A stretch of DNA of 64,000 nucleotides from Rhodospirillales bacterium (GTDB lineage: Bacteria > Pseudomonadota > Alphaproteobacteria > ATCC43930 > CGMCC-115725). The stretch covers positions 30,127 to 94,126 of the forward strand of contig JAQGIC010000057.1 of the NCBI GenBank assembly GCA_028288725.1, written 5' to 3'. Below, piece by piece: positions 37,114-47,633 of the stretch. Position 1 is the stretch's first letter. Each line of letters opens with the position of its first letter. Below the pieces are notes generated by a model. It saw only the letters and a list, made by a program, of their open reading frames with translations, was not told the DNA's origin and did not search any database. The translations under genes and the position numbers were made by a program.

Positions 37114-37623
37114 ATGTCGAACCCGACTTCATCGGCGTCGCCGACCGTCACCGTTCCTAGTCCGCTGGGCATGCTGACGGTGACCGAACAGGATGGCGCC
37201 ATCATCCGGCTGCGCTGGCGCGGCACGACCGCCACTCCGGCGCCGACGCCGCTGCTGGCGGAGGCCGCGCGTCAGCTCGCCGCCTATTTCGGCAAGAGCC
37301 TTAAGGATTTCGATCTGCCGCTGCGCCCAGCCGGCTCGCCGTTCCAGCAAGCGGTCTGGCTCGCCATGCGCCGGATTCCGTCCGGGGCGACGCGCAGCTA
37401 TGGCGCCATCGCGGCCGAGGTCGGGGCGCCGGCGCGGGCGGTCGGCGGGGCCTGCGGCACCAACCCGATCCCGATCATCATCCCGTGCCATCGCATCCTC
37501 GCCACCGGCGGCTCGCTCGGCGGCTATAGCGGCCAGGGCGGCAACGAGACCAAGCTGTTCCTGCTGGCGCTGGAAGGGGCGGCGGCCGCGGACGCGGACC
37601 CGCGCCAGATGCGGTTGCTCTGA
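37114..37623 (+). CDS. ogt: Methylated-DNA--protein-cysteine S-methyltransferase
   Basis: 169 residues. The C-terminal DNA-binding domain has FQQAVWLAMRRIPSGATRSYGAIA and the active site PCHRIL with acceptor C125, followed by GGSLGGYSG. It removes methyl groups from O6-methylguanine in a suicide reaction. PCHRI instead of the more common PCHRV is a conservative change. It is divergent from cysH and followed by a strong terminator. Confidence 0.94.
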   Translation: MSNPTSSASPTVTVPSPLGMLTVTEQDGAIIRLRWRGTTATPAPTPLLAEAARQLAAYFGKSLKDFDLPLRPAGSPFQQAVWLAMRRIPSGATRSYGAIAAEVGAPARAVGGACGTNPIPIIIPCHRILATGGSLGGYSGQGGNETKLFLLALEGAAAADADPRQMRLL

Positions 37624-37660
37624 GACGGCGAGGGATGATCCGCGGCGCGCCGCAAAGAAA

Positions 37661-37697
37661 AACGGCCGGCAGGGGGTACCCCTGCCGGCCGTTGTTT
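37661..37697 (+). terminator. Strong hairpin terminator after ogt
   Basis: A 15-bp perfect stem AACGGCCGGCAGGGG / CCCCTGCCGGCCGTT with a 3-base loop is followed by GTTTC. An A-rich stretch lies just before it, so it can work in both directions, although the downstream rhlE ends a little further on. Confidence 0.8.
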
Positions 37698-37715
37698 CAT
37701 CGATGCCGTTGCGAG

Positions 37716-37805
37716 TAGAGCCCGATCATTGAATCAGCTTCTAACCACATGATTTAGCGTGCGATTCAGACATGAGGCCGAGTTGGCCTCATGTCATCGC
37801 GCTCT
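37716..37805. repeat. Palindromic intergenic repeat, copy 4
   Basis: Contains GATTCAGACATGAGGCCGAG followed by the return arm GGCCTCATGT and CATCGCGCTCT, matching copies 1-3. The left part (GATCATTGAATCAGCTTCTAA) looks like a decayed second unit. It lies between convergent ogt and rhlE. Confidence 0.8.
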
Positions 37806-39374
<1,569 letters not shown>

Positions 39375-39612
39375 ATGTTTCTTCTGGCGCGATCGGGCCG
39401 CCACTTTCGATGGCGGACGCGCTTCGCGCTTGTCGTCCCCTGCCGCGCGCAAGCCGGTGGGACGGGATCAAGGGGAGACGTTTCGAAATGCATCGGGGCA
39501 GATCTGGGACACTGCCGCCGTTCGGCGCGATCGCGAAACGGGAAAGATTTGCCCCGTTGGTTCGGGGCTTGAAGCGGCCTTCGAGGTACCAAGACCTCGA
39601 GAAAGAGGATAG

Positions 39613-39661
39613 CGCGCCCGAAGAGATTCGAACTCCTAACCCCCAGATTCGTAATCCGGGG
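39613..39661 (-). tRNA. tRNA-Arg(ACG)-like 3' half; probable attachment-site remnant, not a complete tRNA
   Basis: On the minus strand the anticodon arm CCGGATTACGAATCTGG has loop TTACGAA, giving anticodon ACG. A 5-base variable loop follows, then a T-arm around GTTCGAATC, and a 3' acceptor strand CGGGCGC. The expected 5' acceptor and D-arm are not there. Instead a different hairpin (GAGCGCCG / CGGCGCTC) precedes it. No CCA is encoded. A 3' tRNA half next to an integrase fragment is the usual trace of site-specific integration. A functional tRNA is unlikely. Confidence 0.45.
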
Positions 39662-39801
39662 AGCGCCGAGGTCGAATCACCCGCAGCGGCGCTCTTATAG
39701 CGAAGGACACGGCGTTTGTCGATGCGGCCCTGCCCTGCGGTTCCTGCTTGGCGGACGCTCACGCCCTATCGCCCGCGATCCGTCCGTGGGAGGGGCGGGG
39801 G

Positions 39802-39933
39802 ATGAAAGGGGTCTTTCCGAGCCGGATCGATCACGCAGGGCATATCAGCGCTCGGCAATATGCCCGGCTGGTTGACGAATGGGTAACCGGGATCGGATTG
39901 CGTCCCGACGATTACGGGACCCATTCGCTGCGT
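39802..39933 (+). pseudogene. Tyrosine recombinase/phage-type integrase fragment
   Basis: The 44 residues GVFPSRIDHAGHISARQYAR and DYGTHSLR (after LVDEWVTGIGLRPD) match the middle of the catalytic domain of site-specific integrases. THSLR carries the second catalytic Arg block (H-x-L-R). Similarity stops exactly at the end of the next gene (stop at 39933-39935), so the Tyr nucleophile and the rest are lost. There is no N-terminal half either. It lies 140 bases from the tRNA-like remnant. Confidence 0.65.
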
Positions 39934-42900
39934 CAGGCGGAGGGTTGGCCAACGACAACGAAGGACGCCCAGTCGAGGTCCGTCGCCTGCGCTCCGGCGG
40001 GGACGGTCGGCGCGTCTTCGGGAAGAATGTCGCGCCCGTCGCGAATCCTACCCGCTGTTGACATATTCTCGGCGGCGATTGCCCCGCGCGCCGTGTCGAG
40101 CGCGAGCCGAAAATCCCTGGCGTCCGCAGGAGCATCCCTGAGCGCCGCGTGAAACGCGCGCATGACAAGCCTTGCGTTCTCGTCGCCAACCGACCAGAGC
40201 GAAGCGACAACCGCCTTTGCGCCGGACCGTAGGATTTGCCCTGCGACGCTGACAAGCTCCCGGCCGTCGCGAAGACCACCCAGTCCCGTGCTGCAGCCGG
40301 ACAGAACCACCAGTCGCACCGGCCAGGCGCGCGCGGCGAGAGTTTCGAGATCGACGAGTTCCGTTCCTCCGTCGTGCGTCGCAAACATGAGACTCGACTG
40401 GCTGCCACGCCGCGGATTGCCACGGCCGTGAACAGCCAGATGGACGACATCGATCGGCCCTTTCTCCAGCGCCGTTTCCAGCGCCGCTCGCGTGCAGGCG
40501 CCTTGCTTCAGCGGCAAAACATCGTAAAGCGCGGCCACTTCGTCGCATTCGGCATCCGCGCCTGGAAGGTCGCCACGTGAGTTCCCCGCCACGAACACCG
40601 AGCCGCTCTCCGTTGTCGCGGACGTCAGCAGAAAGGCGGCCCCAGGCAGATACCCGAGCGAGGCCCGCTCGCACCAAGGCTTACCGTCCACCGGCGTGAT
40701 ATGCAGCGGAAGATTATGGAGACCAATGTCGGTCACCAGTAGCACGCGATTACCGACGGCACTGTGCCGGGCCACGCTGGCGACGAGATTGAGAATAAGG
40801 GGGGACCGGCGGCAGATATCGAGAAGCATCGCTGCGCGCTGACGCATATCGCCGAGATCCGCAGCCTCGAGCGCAGCGAGGTCGCCTTCTGCGCTGACGA
40901 CGTCGAGACTGGACGACGTCAAGAGATAGGCCGCGAGGCCGTTTTCTTCGACGGCGAACTCGACGAGGGTTTCGCCGGCCGGCAGGACCTCCTGGAGCTT
41001 GGCGAGCGTTACCGGCCTGTTGTCGCCGCCTGGGACCGAGTCCAGAAAAATGCGTCCCCTGCCGAACTGCAGCGCCTCGTAGGCGGCGGCGAGTTTGCCC
41101 GCCTTTCTCAAAAGCATGGCGTATTTGGGATAGATATCACGATACTGACGATCGACGAGCGCCCGCTCGGCGATGTCCGCGATGTTGCTGCGGATCTCCT
41201 CGGCGGCATCGATCGCGACCTTGAAGAACCCCTCCGCCTGTGCAGGTGAATCTTTCAACTTGTCGTTCCCAATCGCACGGCTGGCGATCAGCCGTGCGCG
41301 AGGCGTCAACCGATTGTCGGCGAGTAGCGATCGGATGCGCTCGACCACCGCTTCCGCTTCATTCGCGCGATCGAGCTTCCGGGAAAGATGGAGTAAGCCG
41401 GCAAGTCGATTTGACGTGATCCACTCAAAGGGGGCCGCCTTTATCGCCTTGTCGGCGGAGACCTGCGCAAAGGCAGCGGCTTGTTCGTATGCACCGACGC
41501 GCTCCGCGAGTTTGCCGAGCTGATTTTCGAGCGTGCCATTATCCACGGTCTCGTACGCTTTGGTGCGGGCGTCCAACTTGAACTCGCTCACGATTTTATC
41601 GTGCATCGACAGCAGGAGTTTCGCGCGGGCATAACCGAACAGGGAATCCAACGAGCGGTCTGAACCGTCGTCGCTCAGGCTCGACAAGGTCACGATGGCC
41701 CCTGCCTCTGCGTAAGCCAGTCCGTAGCGCGAGGCCTGTCGCCGCACGCCGTTCGCCATGGCACCCGCTTTGGGGACCTGCCCCACCCTCTGAACGAGAG
41801 CCGCCCAGTTCATCTCGATGCGCAGGCTCGAAAGAATGTCGCCGCGTTGCCGTGCCCGCTTCAACGCGGCGGCGAGGAATGCCTGCGACTGCTCCGGCTT
41901 TCCCCGCGAGTCCAGCGCAAGAGCCGTGCCCAACAGCTTGTAGATCCTGTCAGTGAGGGGAAGCCGCTTTTTCAGGGCCGCCGCAAACCCTGAACGGTAG
42001 AACTCCTCATTGATGCCGCGCCTCTCAGTCGCTTCCGCCAGACCAAGTGCTTCGGCGAACGCGGCAGCTGCGGCCGGTCCCTGATCGAGCCTGTTATGCA
42101 GATCGGCGCGAATCATCGCGTTGATCGCGCGATCCTGCGTCCGCGCATCCTTCAACGCCGCTTGCGCCTTGATAGCCAGTGCAAGCCCATCCTCGATCCG
42201 CCCGTCCAGCCGGGTCAGCTGGGCATCGCAATCGTAGACCATGCCCCATTCGCTTGGGGTTCCCTCCGCATGCTTGAGGAAGGTCTTGGCCGCCTCCAAG
42301 TCGACGCGCGCCTCGCTCAGATCGCCGAGCAGGCGACGAAGCCGCGCGCGATTGAGCAGAATTGAAAACCGTTCATGGGGGCTTGCGGCCTCCCTATCGG
42401 ACTCGCCATAGCAGGTTAGCGCTTCGTCATACTCTTCTATCTCCGTCAGGATGTTAGCGAGATTGTCGAAGGCGGCGCTGCGCCGTTTCCTGTCGTCAGG
42501 CGAAGCGGCGGCAAGCACGCGCCTGTAGGCTGCGATAGCGCCTTGGGCGTCCTGCAATCCCCTGAAAGCCACCGCCCGCAGCCAGAGCGCGTCCATGGCA
42601 AGCTCGCCTTGACCGGCGGCGTTGGAATACGTCAGGAGTCGCTCGGCCTCCGTTAGCAGGTCCGGAAACCGTCCTGAGTCGCGGAAATTGATGCAGGCAA
42701 GCCGCGTCATTGCCGCAACCGGACCAAGCTTGGCGGAAAGAAGTTCGATGGCCGCAAGCGCGCGCGGATCATCCGCCGCGACGGCGGCTCTCAGGCTCGC
42801 CAGATCCTTCTCGCCGACGAGGAGTTCGATCGCCAGGAGCACCGCCGCCGTTCGTGGAAACCCGGGCGTCGGCGGCTGGGTGACGGTTTGCCAACCTTGC

Positions 42901-42974
42901 AGCAAAGCGAACACGGGCATGACCGCGACGGTCATCTGCCGGAGCAGTCCGGCGGGGTCAAGCGGTTCGGACAT
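39933..42974 (-). CDS. TPR-CHAT protein (caspase-like HetF-associated protease)
   Basis: 1013 residues. Residues about 100-620 are helical repeats of TPR type (for example AMDALWLRAVAFRGLQDAQG and AFDNLANILTEIEEYDEA). The C-terminal CHAT domain has the catalytic His in VVHLAVHGRGN (about residue 850) and Cys in VVLSGCSTGLG (about 895). These are the caspase-type dyad. It lies 15 bases after the metacaspase-like gene in one operon. Such pairs occur in signalling and in anti-phage or cell-death systems. The partner and target are unknown. It is the leftmost intact gene of the accessory region. Confidence 0.87.
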   Translation of the reverse strand: MSEPLDPAGLLRQMTVAVMPVFALLQGWQTVTQPPTPGFPRTAAVLLAIELLVGEKDLASLRAAVAADDPRALAAIELLSAKLGPVAAMTRLACINFRDSGRFPDLLTEAERLLTYSNAAGQGELAMDALWLRAVAFRGLQDAQGAIAAYRRVLAAASPDDRKRRSAAFDNLANILTEIEEYDEALTCYGESDREAASPHERFSILLNRARLRRLLGDLSEARVDLEAAKTFLKHAEGTPSEWGMVYDCDAQLTRLDGRIEDGLALAIKAQAALKDARTQDRAINAMIRADLHNRLDQGPAAAAAFAEALGLAEATERRGINEEFYRSGFAAALKKRLPLTDRIYKLLGTALALDSRGKPEQSQAFLAAALKRARQRGDILSSLRIEMNWAALVQRVGQVPKAGAMANGVRRQASRYGLAYAEAGAIVTLSSLSDDGSDRSLDSLFGYARAKLLLSMHDKIVSEFKLDARTKAYETVDNGTLENQLGKLAERVGAYEQAAAFAQVSADKAIKAAPFEWITSNRLAGLLHLSRKLDRANEAEAVVERIRSLLADNRLTPRARLIASRAIGNDKLKDSPAQAEGFFKVAIDAAEEIRSNIADIAERALVDRQYRDIYPKYAMLLRKAGKLAAAYEALQFGRGRIFLDSVPGGDNRPVTLAKLQEVLPAGETLVEFAVEENGLAAYLLTSSSLDVVSAEGDLAALEAADLGDMRQRAAMLLDICRRSPLILNLVASVARHSAVGNRVLLVTDIGLHNLPLHITPVDGKPWCERASLGYLPGAAFLLTSATTESGSVFVAGNSRGDLPGADAECDEVAALYDVLPLKQGACTRAALETALEKGPIDVVHLAVHGRGNPRRGSQSSLMFATHDGGTELVDLETLAARAWPVRLVVLSGCSTGLGGLRDGRELVSVAGQILRSGAKAVVASLWSVGDENARLVMRAFHAALRDAPADARDFRLALDTARGAIAAENMSTAGRIRDGRDILPEDAPTVPAGAQATDLDWASFVVVGQPSA

Positions 42975-42989
42975 GACGGCGCTCCGAAC

Positions 42990-45482
42990 TCAAAGGCTTA
43001 CGATCTCGAACGAGAAAGAGAAGTCCTGTGCCCGAATCACGCCGGCCTGGGGATGTGTCCCCAAGCCGAACTGCTGACTGGGCAGGAAAGACGTCCGATA
43101 GAGGCCGATAGAAGCATCCACGGCGGCGGTCAGGACCTTCTCGGCGAAATAGCCGATCGTTCCGGCAGCGGCAGCCGCGCCGACGACGGTCGCGGCGACC
43201 GGTGCTGCAAGAGCGAGGCCCGCGAGGACGGTCGCCGCGGACTGGAACTCCTTGTTGTTCAGTGTCTCCTTGATCAGTTCGCCGAGTGGCTTCGAATTTG
43301 GTTTCGCCTTGCTAACCCAGAGTTGAAAGTCGAGGTAACGCGCGGGCTTTCCGGCAAAGATGAGCAGGTCGCCCAGAGGTAGTGCCTCTTCATTGCCGAT
43401 GCGGGGAAACGAGAACGTCTTTGGCGCGTATGGCGTCTCGCCCTTTTGGCCCGCCGTCACGACAAGCGCATCCACGCGTATGCCCGTCGCCCCCCAGTAG
43501 GCGCGGTTGGAATGAACAATGAGCTTGGTCAGCCTCAGCGCGATTTCGCCGGCAAAAGGCTGGCCTTCCGCAGAGGCGGCGGCACGGCTGAGAAAGGCCG
43601 GGGCCACGCTCTGATCGACAATGAAACGCGCGCGGCGCTCGGCCGTCGGGCGTGGCACGGGGCTAAGCAGAAGCTCGATATGATGCGTAAGGAAATTTCC
43701 GCCCTGCGATTCTTCCGCCTCGAAATCTCGCGTCATGGCCGAACCGATTTGGAACAGGAGCTCGTCCAGGGCGGAAGACTGGCCCTTTTCCCGCGCGACT
43801 TGGACTTTGCCCTCCAGCGCGCGAAATTGCGTCGGCGCGTCGGCGGCGATGACGACGAGAGCCTCCCGGCGAGGCCCGTCGGGAGGCACGCGGCTGTTCC
43901 ACCCCGACTTCAACCCGATCAGCTGGCCGTCGCGTTCTCCTAGACAGTAGCGATCAGCGGGGGCGATTGGGATCCCGGTCGGAATGCTGGTCGTCAGAAG
44001 CGTAACGTCGCCGCCGATACCCAGGTCGAAGACGGCGAGATAGACATGCGATGGGCCTCGGTTGGCAATGTCGACGAACAGCTTTTCGCCGGCGTGGAGA
44101 AGGTCGCCATTCCGCATGGCGATGGGCTCGCCGGTGTCGACCCGTCCCCAAACGACATCGATCGTGACGGGCAGATCGCCTTTGGGCAGGGTTCGCACGG
44201 CGTCGGCGCGAGCAAGGCCGGCGAGAACGGCGTTCGCCTCAGCACGTCCACCGATGTCGTCGTCGAGCAGGATCGTGAGCGCCGCCCCGTCTGGATCCAG
44301 CACGACCAACTTGCCTTGGCTCGCCTTCAGCATTGCAATGGCTTGGCTCGGAGGCTCCGCAGCCTTCACGAACTTATTGTCTTCGATCACGGAGGCTGCC
44401 GCCGTGCCGTCAAGCGCAACGGGCCTCTTGCCGAACGGGAAGCGCGAGGGAAACGCTAAGACGCCGTCGACGACCGGCGCGTTCGGCGGATCCAAAGACA
44501 CGTAGGAGCGGTCGCCTTCGACCATTCCGACGAGGGCTCTGGCGATTGTTTTCTTCTGATCGAGGGCTGTGACTCCGGCTGGCATCACCAGATATGCCGC
44601 GCCCTCGACGGCGCCGAGCAGACGTCCCGCGCGCAAGGCGGGCCGGCCATTCTCGCGGAAGAAGGCAACGCCGTCGAAGTCGCCCGTCTCCTCGAGTTGG
44701 AAGAGCCGGCGTCGCGACGGGCCTTCGACCTCCGGCCGCTGTTCGGGCGCCCCGCGCATTACGATCTCACGCACCCGGGCGCCGAGCGCCGTCCAGTTGA
44801 CGTGGGTTCCGGTACTTCCCGCCTCGCCCAGCGCCTGCTCCAGTGCGGCGGTCATCAATCCGCCGGCCCTGCCGTCCGCCCGCTGCGATTCATAGGCCGA
44901 GCGATCATGGTCCGCAGCGACCAGCCGCACGGCGTCGGGGTTGCTCTCGACGCCTGCGGATTCCCAAAGGGCTTTCAGGGCGTCGAGGCGCTCCGCGACG
45001 CCGTCCGTCCACACGCGAGGCAGCGCGCGAGGCGTCAATTTTTGGTAGTCGCGCGACATCATCGCCGCGTGGCAGCAGTCGAGGATAACCGTCACGTTTC
45101 GCCCCGCGGCGGTGAGCTGTGCCATTAGCGCCGAAAGCTCGAAGGCGAAAATCCCATGGAATGCGCCGTCGTGCGCCTCTAAGTCGGTAGGAACAATGAA
45201 CTGGAGATATTGTGCCGTCGACGCGCCAGGCGCCCACTCCGGATTCGCTGCCCGGCCGCCGTGACCGGAGTAGTAGATGACGGCGGCGTCCTCGGCACGA
45301 TGGTTGGAAATCAGGCGATCGTAAGCCTTAAGGATTCCCTCCCGCGTCGCGTCGGCGTCCACGAGCACGTCGCATGCGGCAAAGCCGAACGGCTTCAGAA
45401 TATTTTGAACGACATCAATGTCCGTATCGACGCCGCTCAGTCCACCTGTTTGGCTGCCGATGAGCAGTGCTCTGCTTACCAT
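42990..45482 (-). CDS. Caspase-family (C14) protease with long C-terminal region
   Basis: 830 residues. The N-terminal ~250 residues are a metacaspase-like p20 domain: LLIGSQTGGLSGVDTDIDVV, then the catalytic His74 in YYSGHGG and Cys137 in ILDCCHAA. The middle (about 450-600) contains a DUF4384-like surface region (VDIANRGPSHVYLAVFDL). The C-terminus has an Ala-rich hydrophobic stretch (about 760-790) that may touch membranes. It is the first gene of an operon with the TPR-CHAT protease. A zymogen or effector role is possible but not shown. Confidence 0.87.
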   Translation of the reverse strand: MVSRALLIGSQTGGLSGVDTDIDVVQNILKPFGFAACDVLVDADATREGILKAYDRLISNHRAEDAAVIYYSGHGGRAANPEWAPGASTAQYLQFIVPTDLEAHDGAFHGIFAFELSALMAQLTAAGRNVTVILDCCHAAMMSRDYQKLTPRALPRVWTDGVAERLDALKALWESAGVESNPDAVRLVAADHDRSAYESQRADGRAGGLMTAALEQALGEAGSTGTHVNWTALGARVREIVMRGAPEQRPEVEGPSRRRLFQLEETGDFDGVAFFRENGRPALRAGRLLGAVEGAAYLVMPAGVTALDQKKTIARALVGMVEGDRSYVSLDPPNAPVVDGVLAFPSRFPFGKRPVALDGTAAASVIEDNKFVKAAEPPSQAIAMLKASQGKLVVLDPDGAALTILLDDDIGGRAEANAVLAGLARADAVRTLPKGDLPVTIDVVWGRVDTGEPIAMRNGDLLHAGEKLFVDIANRGPSHVYLAVFDLGIGGDVTLLTTSIPTGIPIAPADRYCLGERDGQLIGLKSGWNSRVPPDGPRREALVVIAADAPTQFRALEGKVQVAREKGQSSALDELLFQIGSAMTRDFEAEESQGGNFLTHHIELLLSPVPRPTAERRARFIVDQSVAPAFLSRAAASAEGQPFAGEIALRLTKLIVHSNRAYWGATGIRVDALVVTAGQKGETPYAPKTFSFPRIGNEEALPLGDLLIFAGKPARYLDFQLWVSKAKPNSKPLGELIKETLNNKEFQSAATVLAGLALAAPVAATVVGAAAAAGTIGYFAEKVLTAAVDASIGLYRTSFLPSQQFGLGTHPQAGVIRAQDFSFSFEIVSL

Positions 45483-45774
45483 GGGTTACCTCCAGATCCT
45501 GGGCCCGGACGAATCGCGAAAGCGCGCTGGGCGCGTAAAGTGCGATTTGCCGCCTGCGCGGCCTGGTGGGGGTAATCTCGAGACTATGGATTGGGAGACT
45601 TGGCTGCGCAATGCTTCGTGCTTGAACTCTGCAGGGTTCTGTTCAGAGGCGGCCTTGGTGGGTCCGGCACCGTCGGCAAGACCGGCATCCTTTGGCCGTT
45701 ACTGACGTTGATCTCGCACTACCTTGCGGGCTTATGGAAGTGCCGCGCCGCCGGAGAGGCTCGCGCGAGCTCGA

Positions 45775-47337
45775 TCAGAACGTGTTGCCGAACCGTGGCT
45801 CACCTCGGACCATTGCCTGGGTCAGCGCGTGCACATGGGCGTGGATGGCACATTTCACTGCATAGACCAGCAACACCTCCGGCTCTCGTCGGACCCGGAG
45901 CAACGAAACCAGGCGGCGTCGGTATTCTCGACGCAGAGCCGGATCGCCGACTCGCCATTGCAAGCGCGCCAGTATGCCTGCCGCCTGGAAGAACGCCCGG
46001 GCGCTGGCGAGCAAACCCGACCATGGATGCGCCGACCAGTATTGCCGTCGCGTCTGGTTGAAGCGCAGGCCGCCTTGCACGAATAAGGCTTCGAACCGAT
46101 CGAAATAGGCGCCGGGGGCGTAAAGCTCGCCCATCAACGCGATATAGCCGGTCTGCAACTCGTCTCGTCCCAGCCGCAACGGGATGACGTTGGTGCCGAA
46201 GGGGGACAGATCGGTCGGATCGAGCCGCCCTTCGATCGTCAGGCGCTTATGCAGCGGTGTCTTCGGCAGAGCGGTGAGCATGCCGGTCATGGAATGGATG
46301 ATACGGGCTTCGGCGATGAAGCGACGATGGGCTTCGAAAATCGTGCTGTCATCGTCATCAAATCCCAGGATCATGCCGCACCAGACCTCCAGTCCGGCGT
46401 CCTGGATGACGCGGACCTTTTCGACCAGCGTGCGCTCGCCCCGCAGGTTCTGCCTCTTCTTGGCCTCGATCAGGGCTGCCTCGTTCGGGCTCTCGATGCC
46501 GACGAACACCGTCACGATGTTGACCGCCGACATCAGTGCGAGCAATTCCGCATCGTCCGCGAGATCGAGAGAGGCCTCGGTGAAAAAAGTCAGCGGATAA
46601 CCGTGTGCCTCCTGCCAGACGGCAACCTCGCGCAGGATCGGTTTGATCGCGGCCTTGTTGCCGATGAGGTTGTCGTCGACGATGAAGACGAAAGGCGCGC
46701 CCTCGGTATGAAGGGCCTCGATTTCGGCAATCACCTGGCCGACAGTCTTCAGCCGGGGACGGCGACCGAACGTGACGATGATGTCGCAGAACTCACACGT
46801 GAACGGACAGCCACGCGAGAACTGGACGCTGCCGAACGCGTAGTGTTTCATCGGCAGCAGGTCGAAGCGCGGAACGGGCATCTGCGACATGTCCGTCCGC
46901 TCGGCCTGTTCATAGCGACGGGTGTGCCGCCCCTCGACCCATTCGGTAAGGAACAATGGCCAGGTATCTTCCGCCTCGCCGACGAAAATTGCGTCCGCCA
47001 GGCCGTCGAAATAGTCCTCCTGAAGGGTGACCCACGGGCCGCCGACGATGGTGAAGATGCCGCGCTGCTTCAACTCGCCCAAGATTTCCCGCATCCGGAA
47101 GCGCTGCACGCTCATGCCGGTCAGCCCGACGATGTCAGCGCGCGCGCATCGGCCGAAATCGATTGCCTGCACATTCTCGTCGATCAAGGTCACCGTGTGC
47201 TGGTCGGGAGTGAGGGCCGCCAGCAAGGAAAGCGCCGCCACCGGAAAGGCCGCTCGCTTGCCCAAATACGGCATGGCGTGTTCGAGGCCCCAATAGGAAA
47301 TCTCAAAACGCGGGTTGATGAGGACGATATCGACCAT
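45775..47337 (-). CDS. B12-binding-domain radical SAM protein
   Basis: 520 residues. The N-terminal cobalamin-binding-type domain is at about 1-150 (VDIVLINPRFE, DIVGLTGMSVQR). The radical SAM core has C177-x3-C181-x2-C184 (RGCPFTCEFCD), then VFIVDDNL, with a DUF4070-like C-terminal region. This is the layout of HpnP (hopanoid C2 methylase) and of other class B methylases. It lies 296 bases downstream of the nucleotidyltransferase of the RiPP locus in the same direction, so it could be a C-methylase for the peptide or an unrelated lipid enzyme. The start at 47337 gives the family N-terminus. Confidence 0.85.
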   Translation of the reverse strand: MVDIVLINPRFEISYWGLEHAMPYLGKRAAFPVAALSLLAALTPDQHTVTLIDENVQAIDFGRCARADIVGLTGMSVQRFRMREILGELKQRGIFTIVGGPWVTLQEDYFDGLADAIFVGEAEDTWPLFLTEWVEGRHTRRYEQAERTDMSQMPVPRFDLLPMKHYAFGSVQFSRGCPFTCEFCDIIVTFGRRPRLKTVGQVIAEIEALHTEGAPFVFIVDDNLIGNKAAIKPILREVAVWQEAHGYPLTFFTEASLDLADDAELLALMSAVNIVTVFVGIESPNEAALIEAKKRQNLRGERTLVEKVRVIQDAGLEVWCGMILGFDDDDSTIFEAHRRFIAEARIIHSMTGMLTALPKTPLHKRLTIEGRLDPTDLSPFGTNVIPLRLGRDELQTGYIALMGELYAPGAYFDRFEALFVQGGLRFNQTRRQYWSAHPWSGLLASARAFFQAAGILARLQWRVGDPALRREYRRRLVSLLRVRREPEVLLVYAVKCAIHAHVHALTQAMVRGEPRFGNTF

Positions 47338-47633
47338 CCGATAAGGATGCGCGCGAATGGGAGCGATTCCCACCCTCGCGTTTGAACTGCAATCGAACCA
47401 CCCTGAAGTGGTTTTGTAGCGTGGGCTCGATCGGTGAGCGCCTCGCCTCGCCACCGAACGCCGAAGCCCTGTGGCCACACTTTCGATTTCCGCTTCGCGC
47501 CTATGTCGGTCGTTCTGCCGTAAGATTGAACTCAGCGAAAGCAGACGCTGCGGTGGACGATCTTGCCAAAAATTGGGCGAGGGTGTCGGACTTCTAGACA
47601 CGCTCCAATTACGCTACCAACATTCCAAAATCA

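Noticed and set aside
39613..39693. Complete tRNA-Arg
   Set aside because: The 3' half is convincing, but the 5' half cannot form a normal acceptor stem beyond 5 bp and has no D-arm GG. I kept it as a remnant.
39410..39700. Plus-strand frame across the tRNA-like remnant
   Set aside because: It is low-quality sequence over an RNA-like element, with no protein similarity.
45591..46061. Plus-strand frame of 156 residues before the radical SAM gene
   Set aside because: It overlaps the end of the radical SAM gene in antisense and has no domain or ribosome site.
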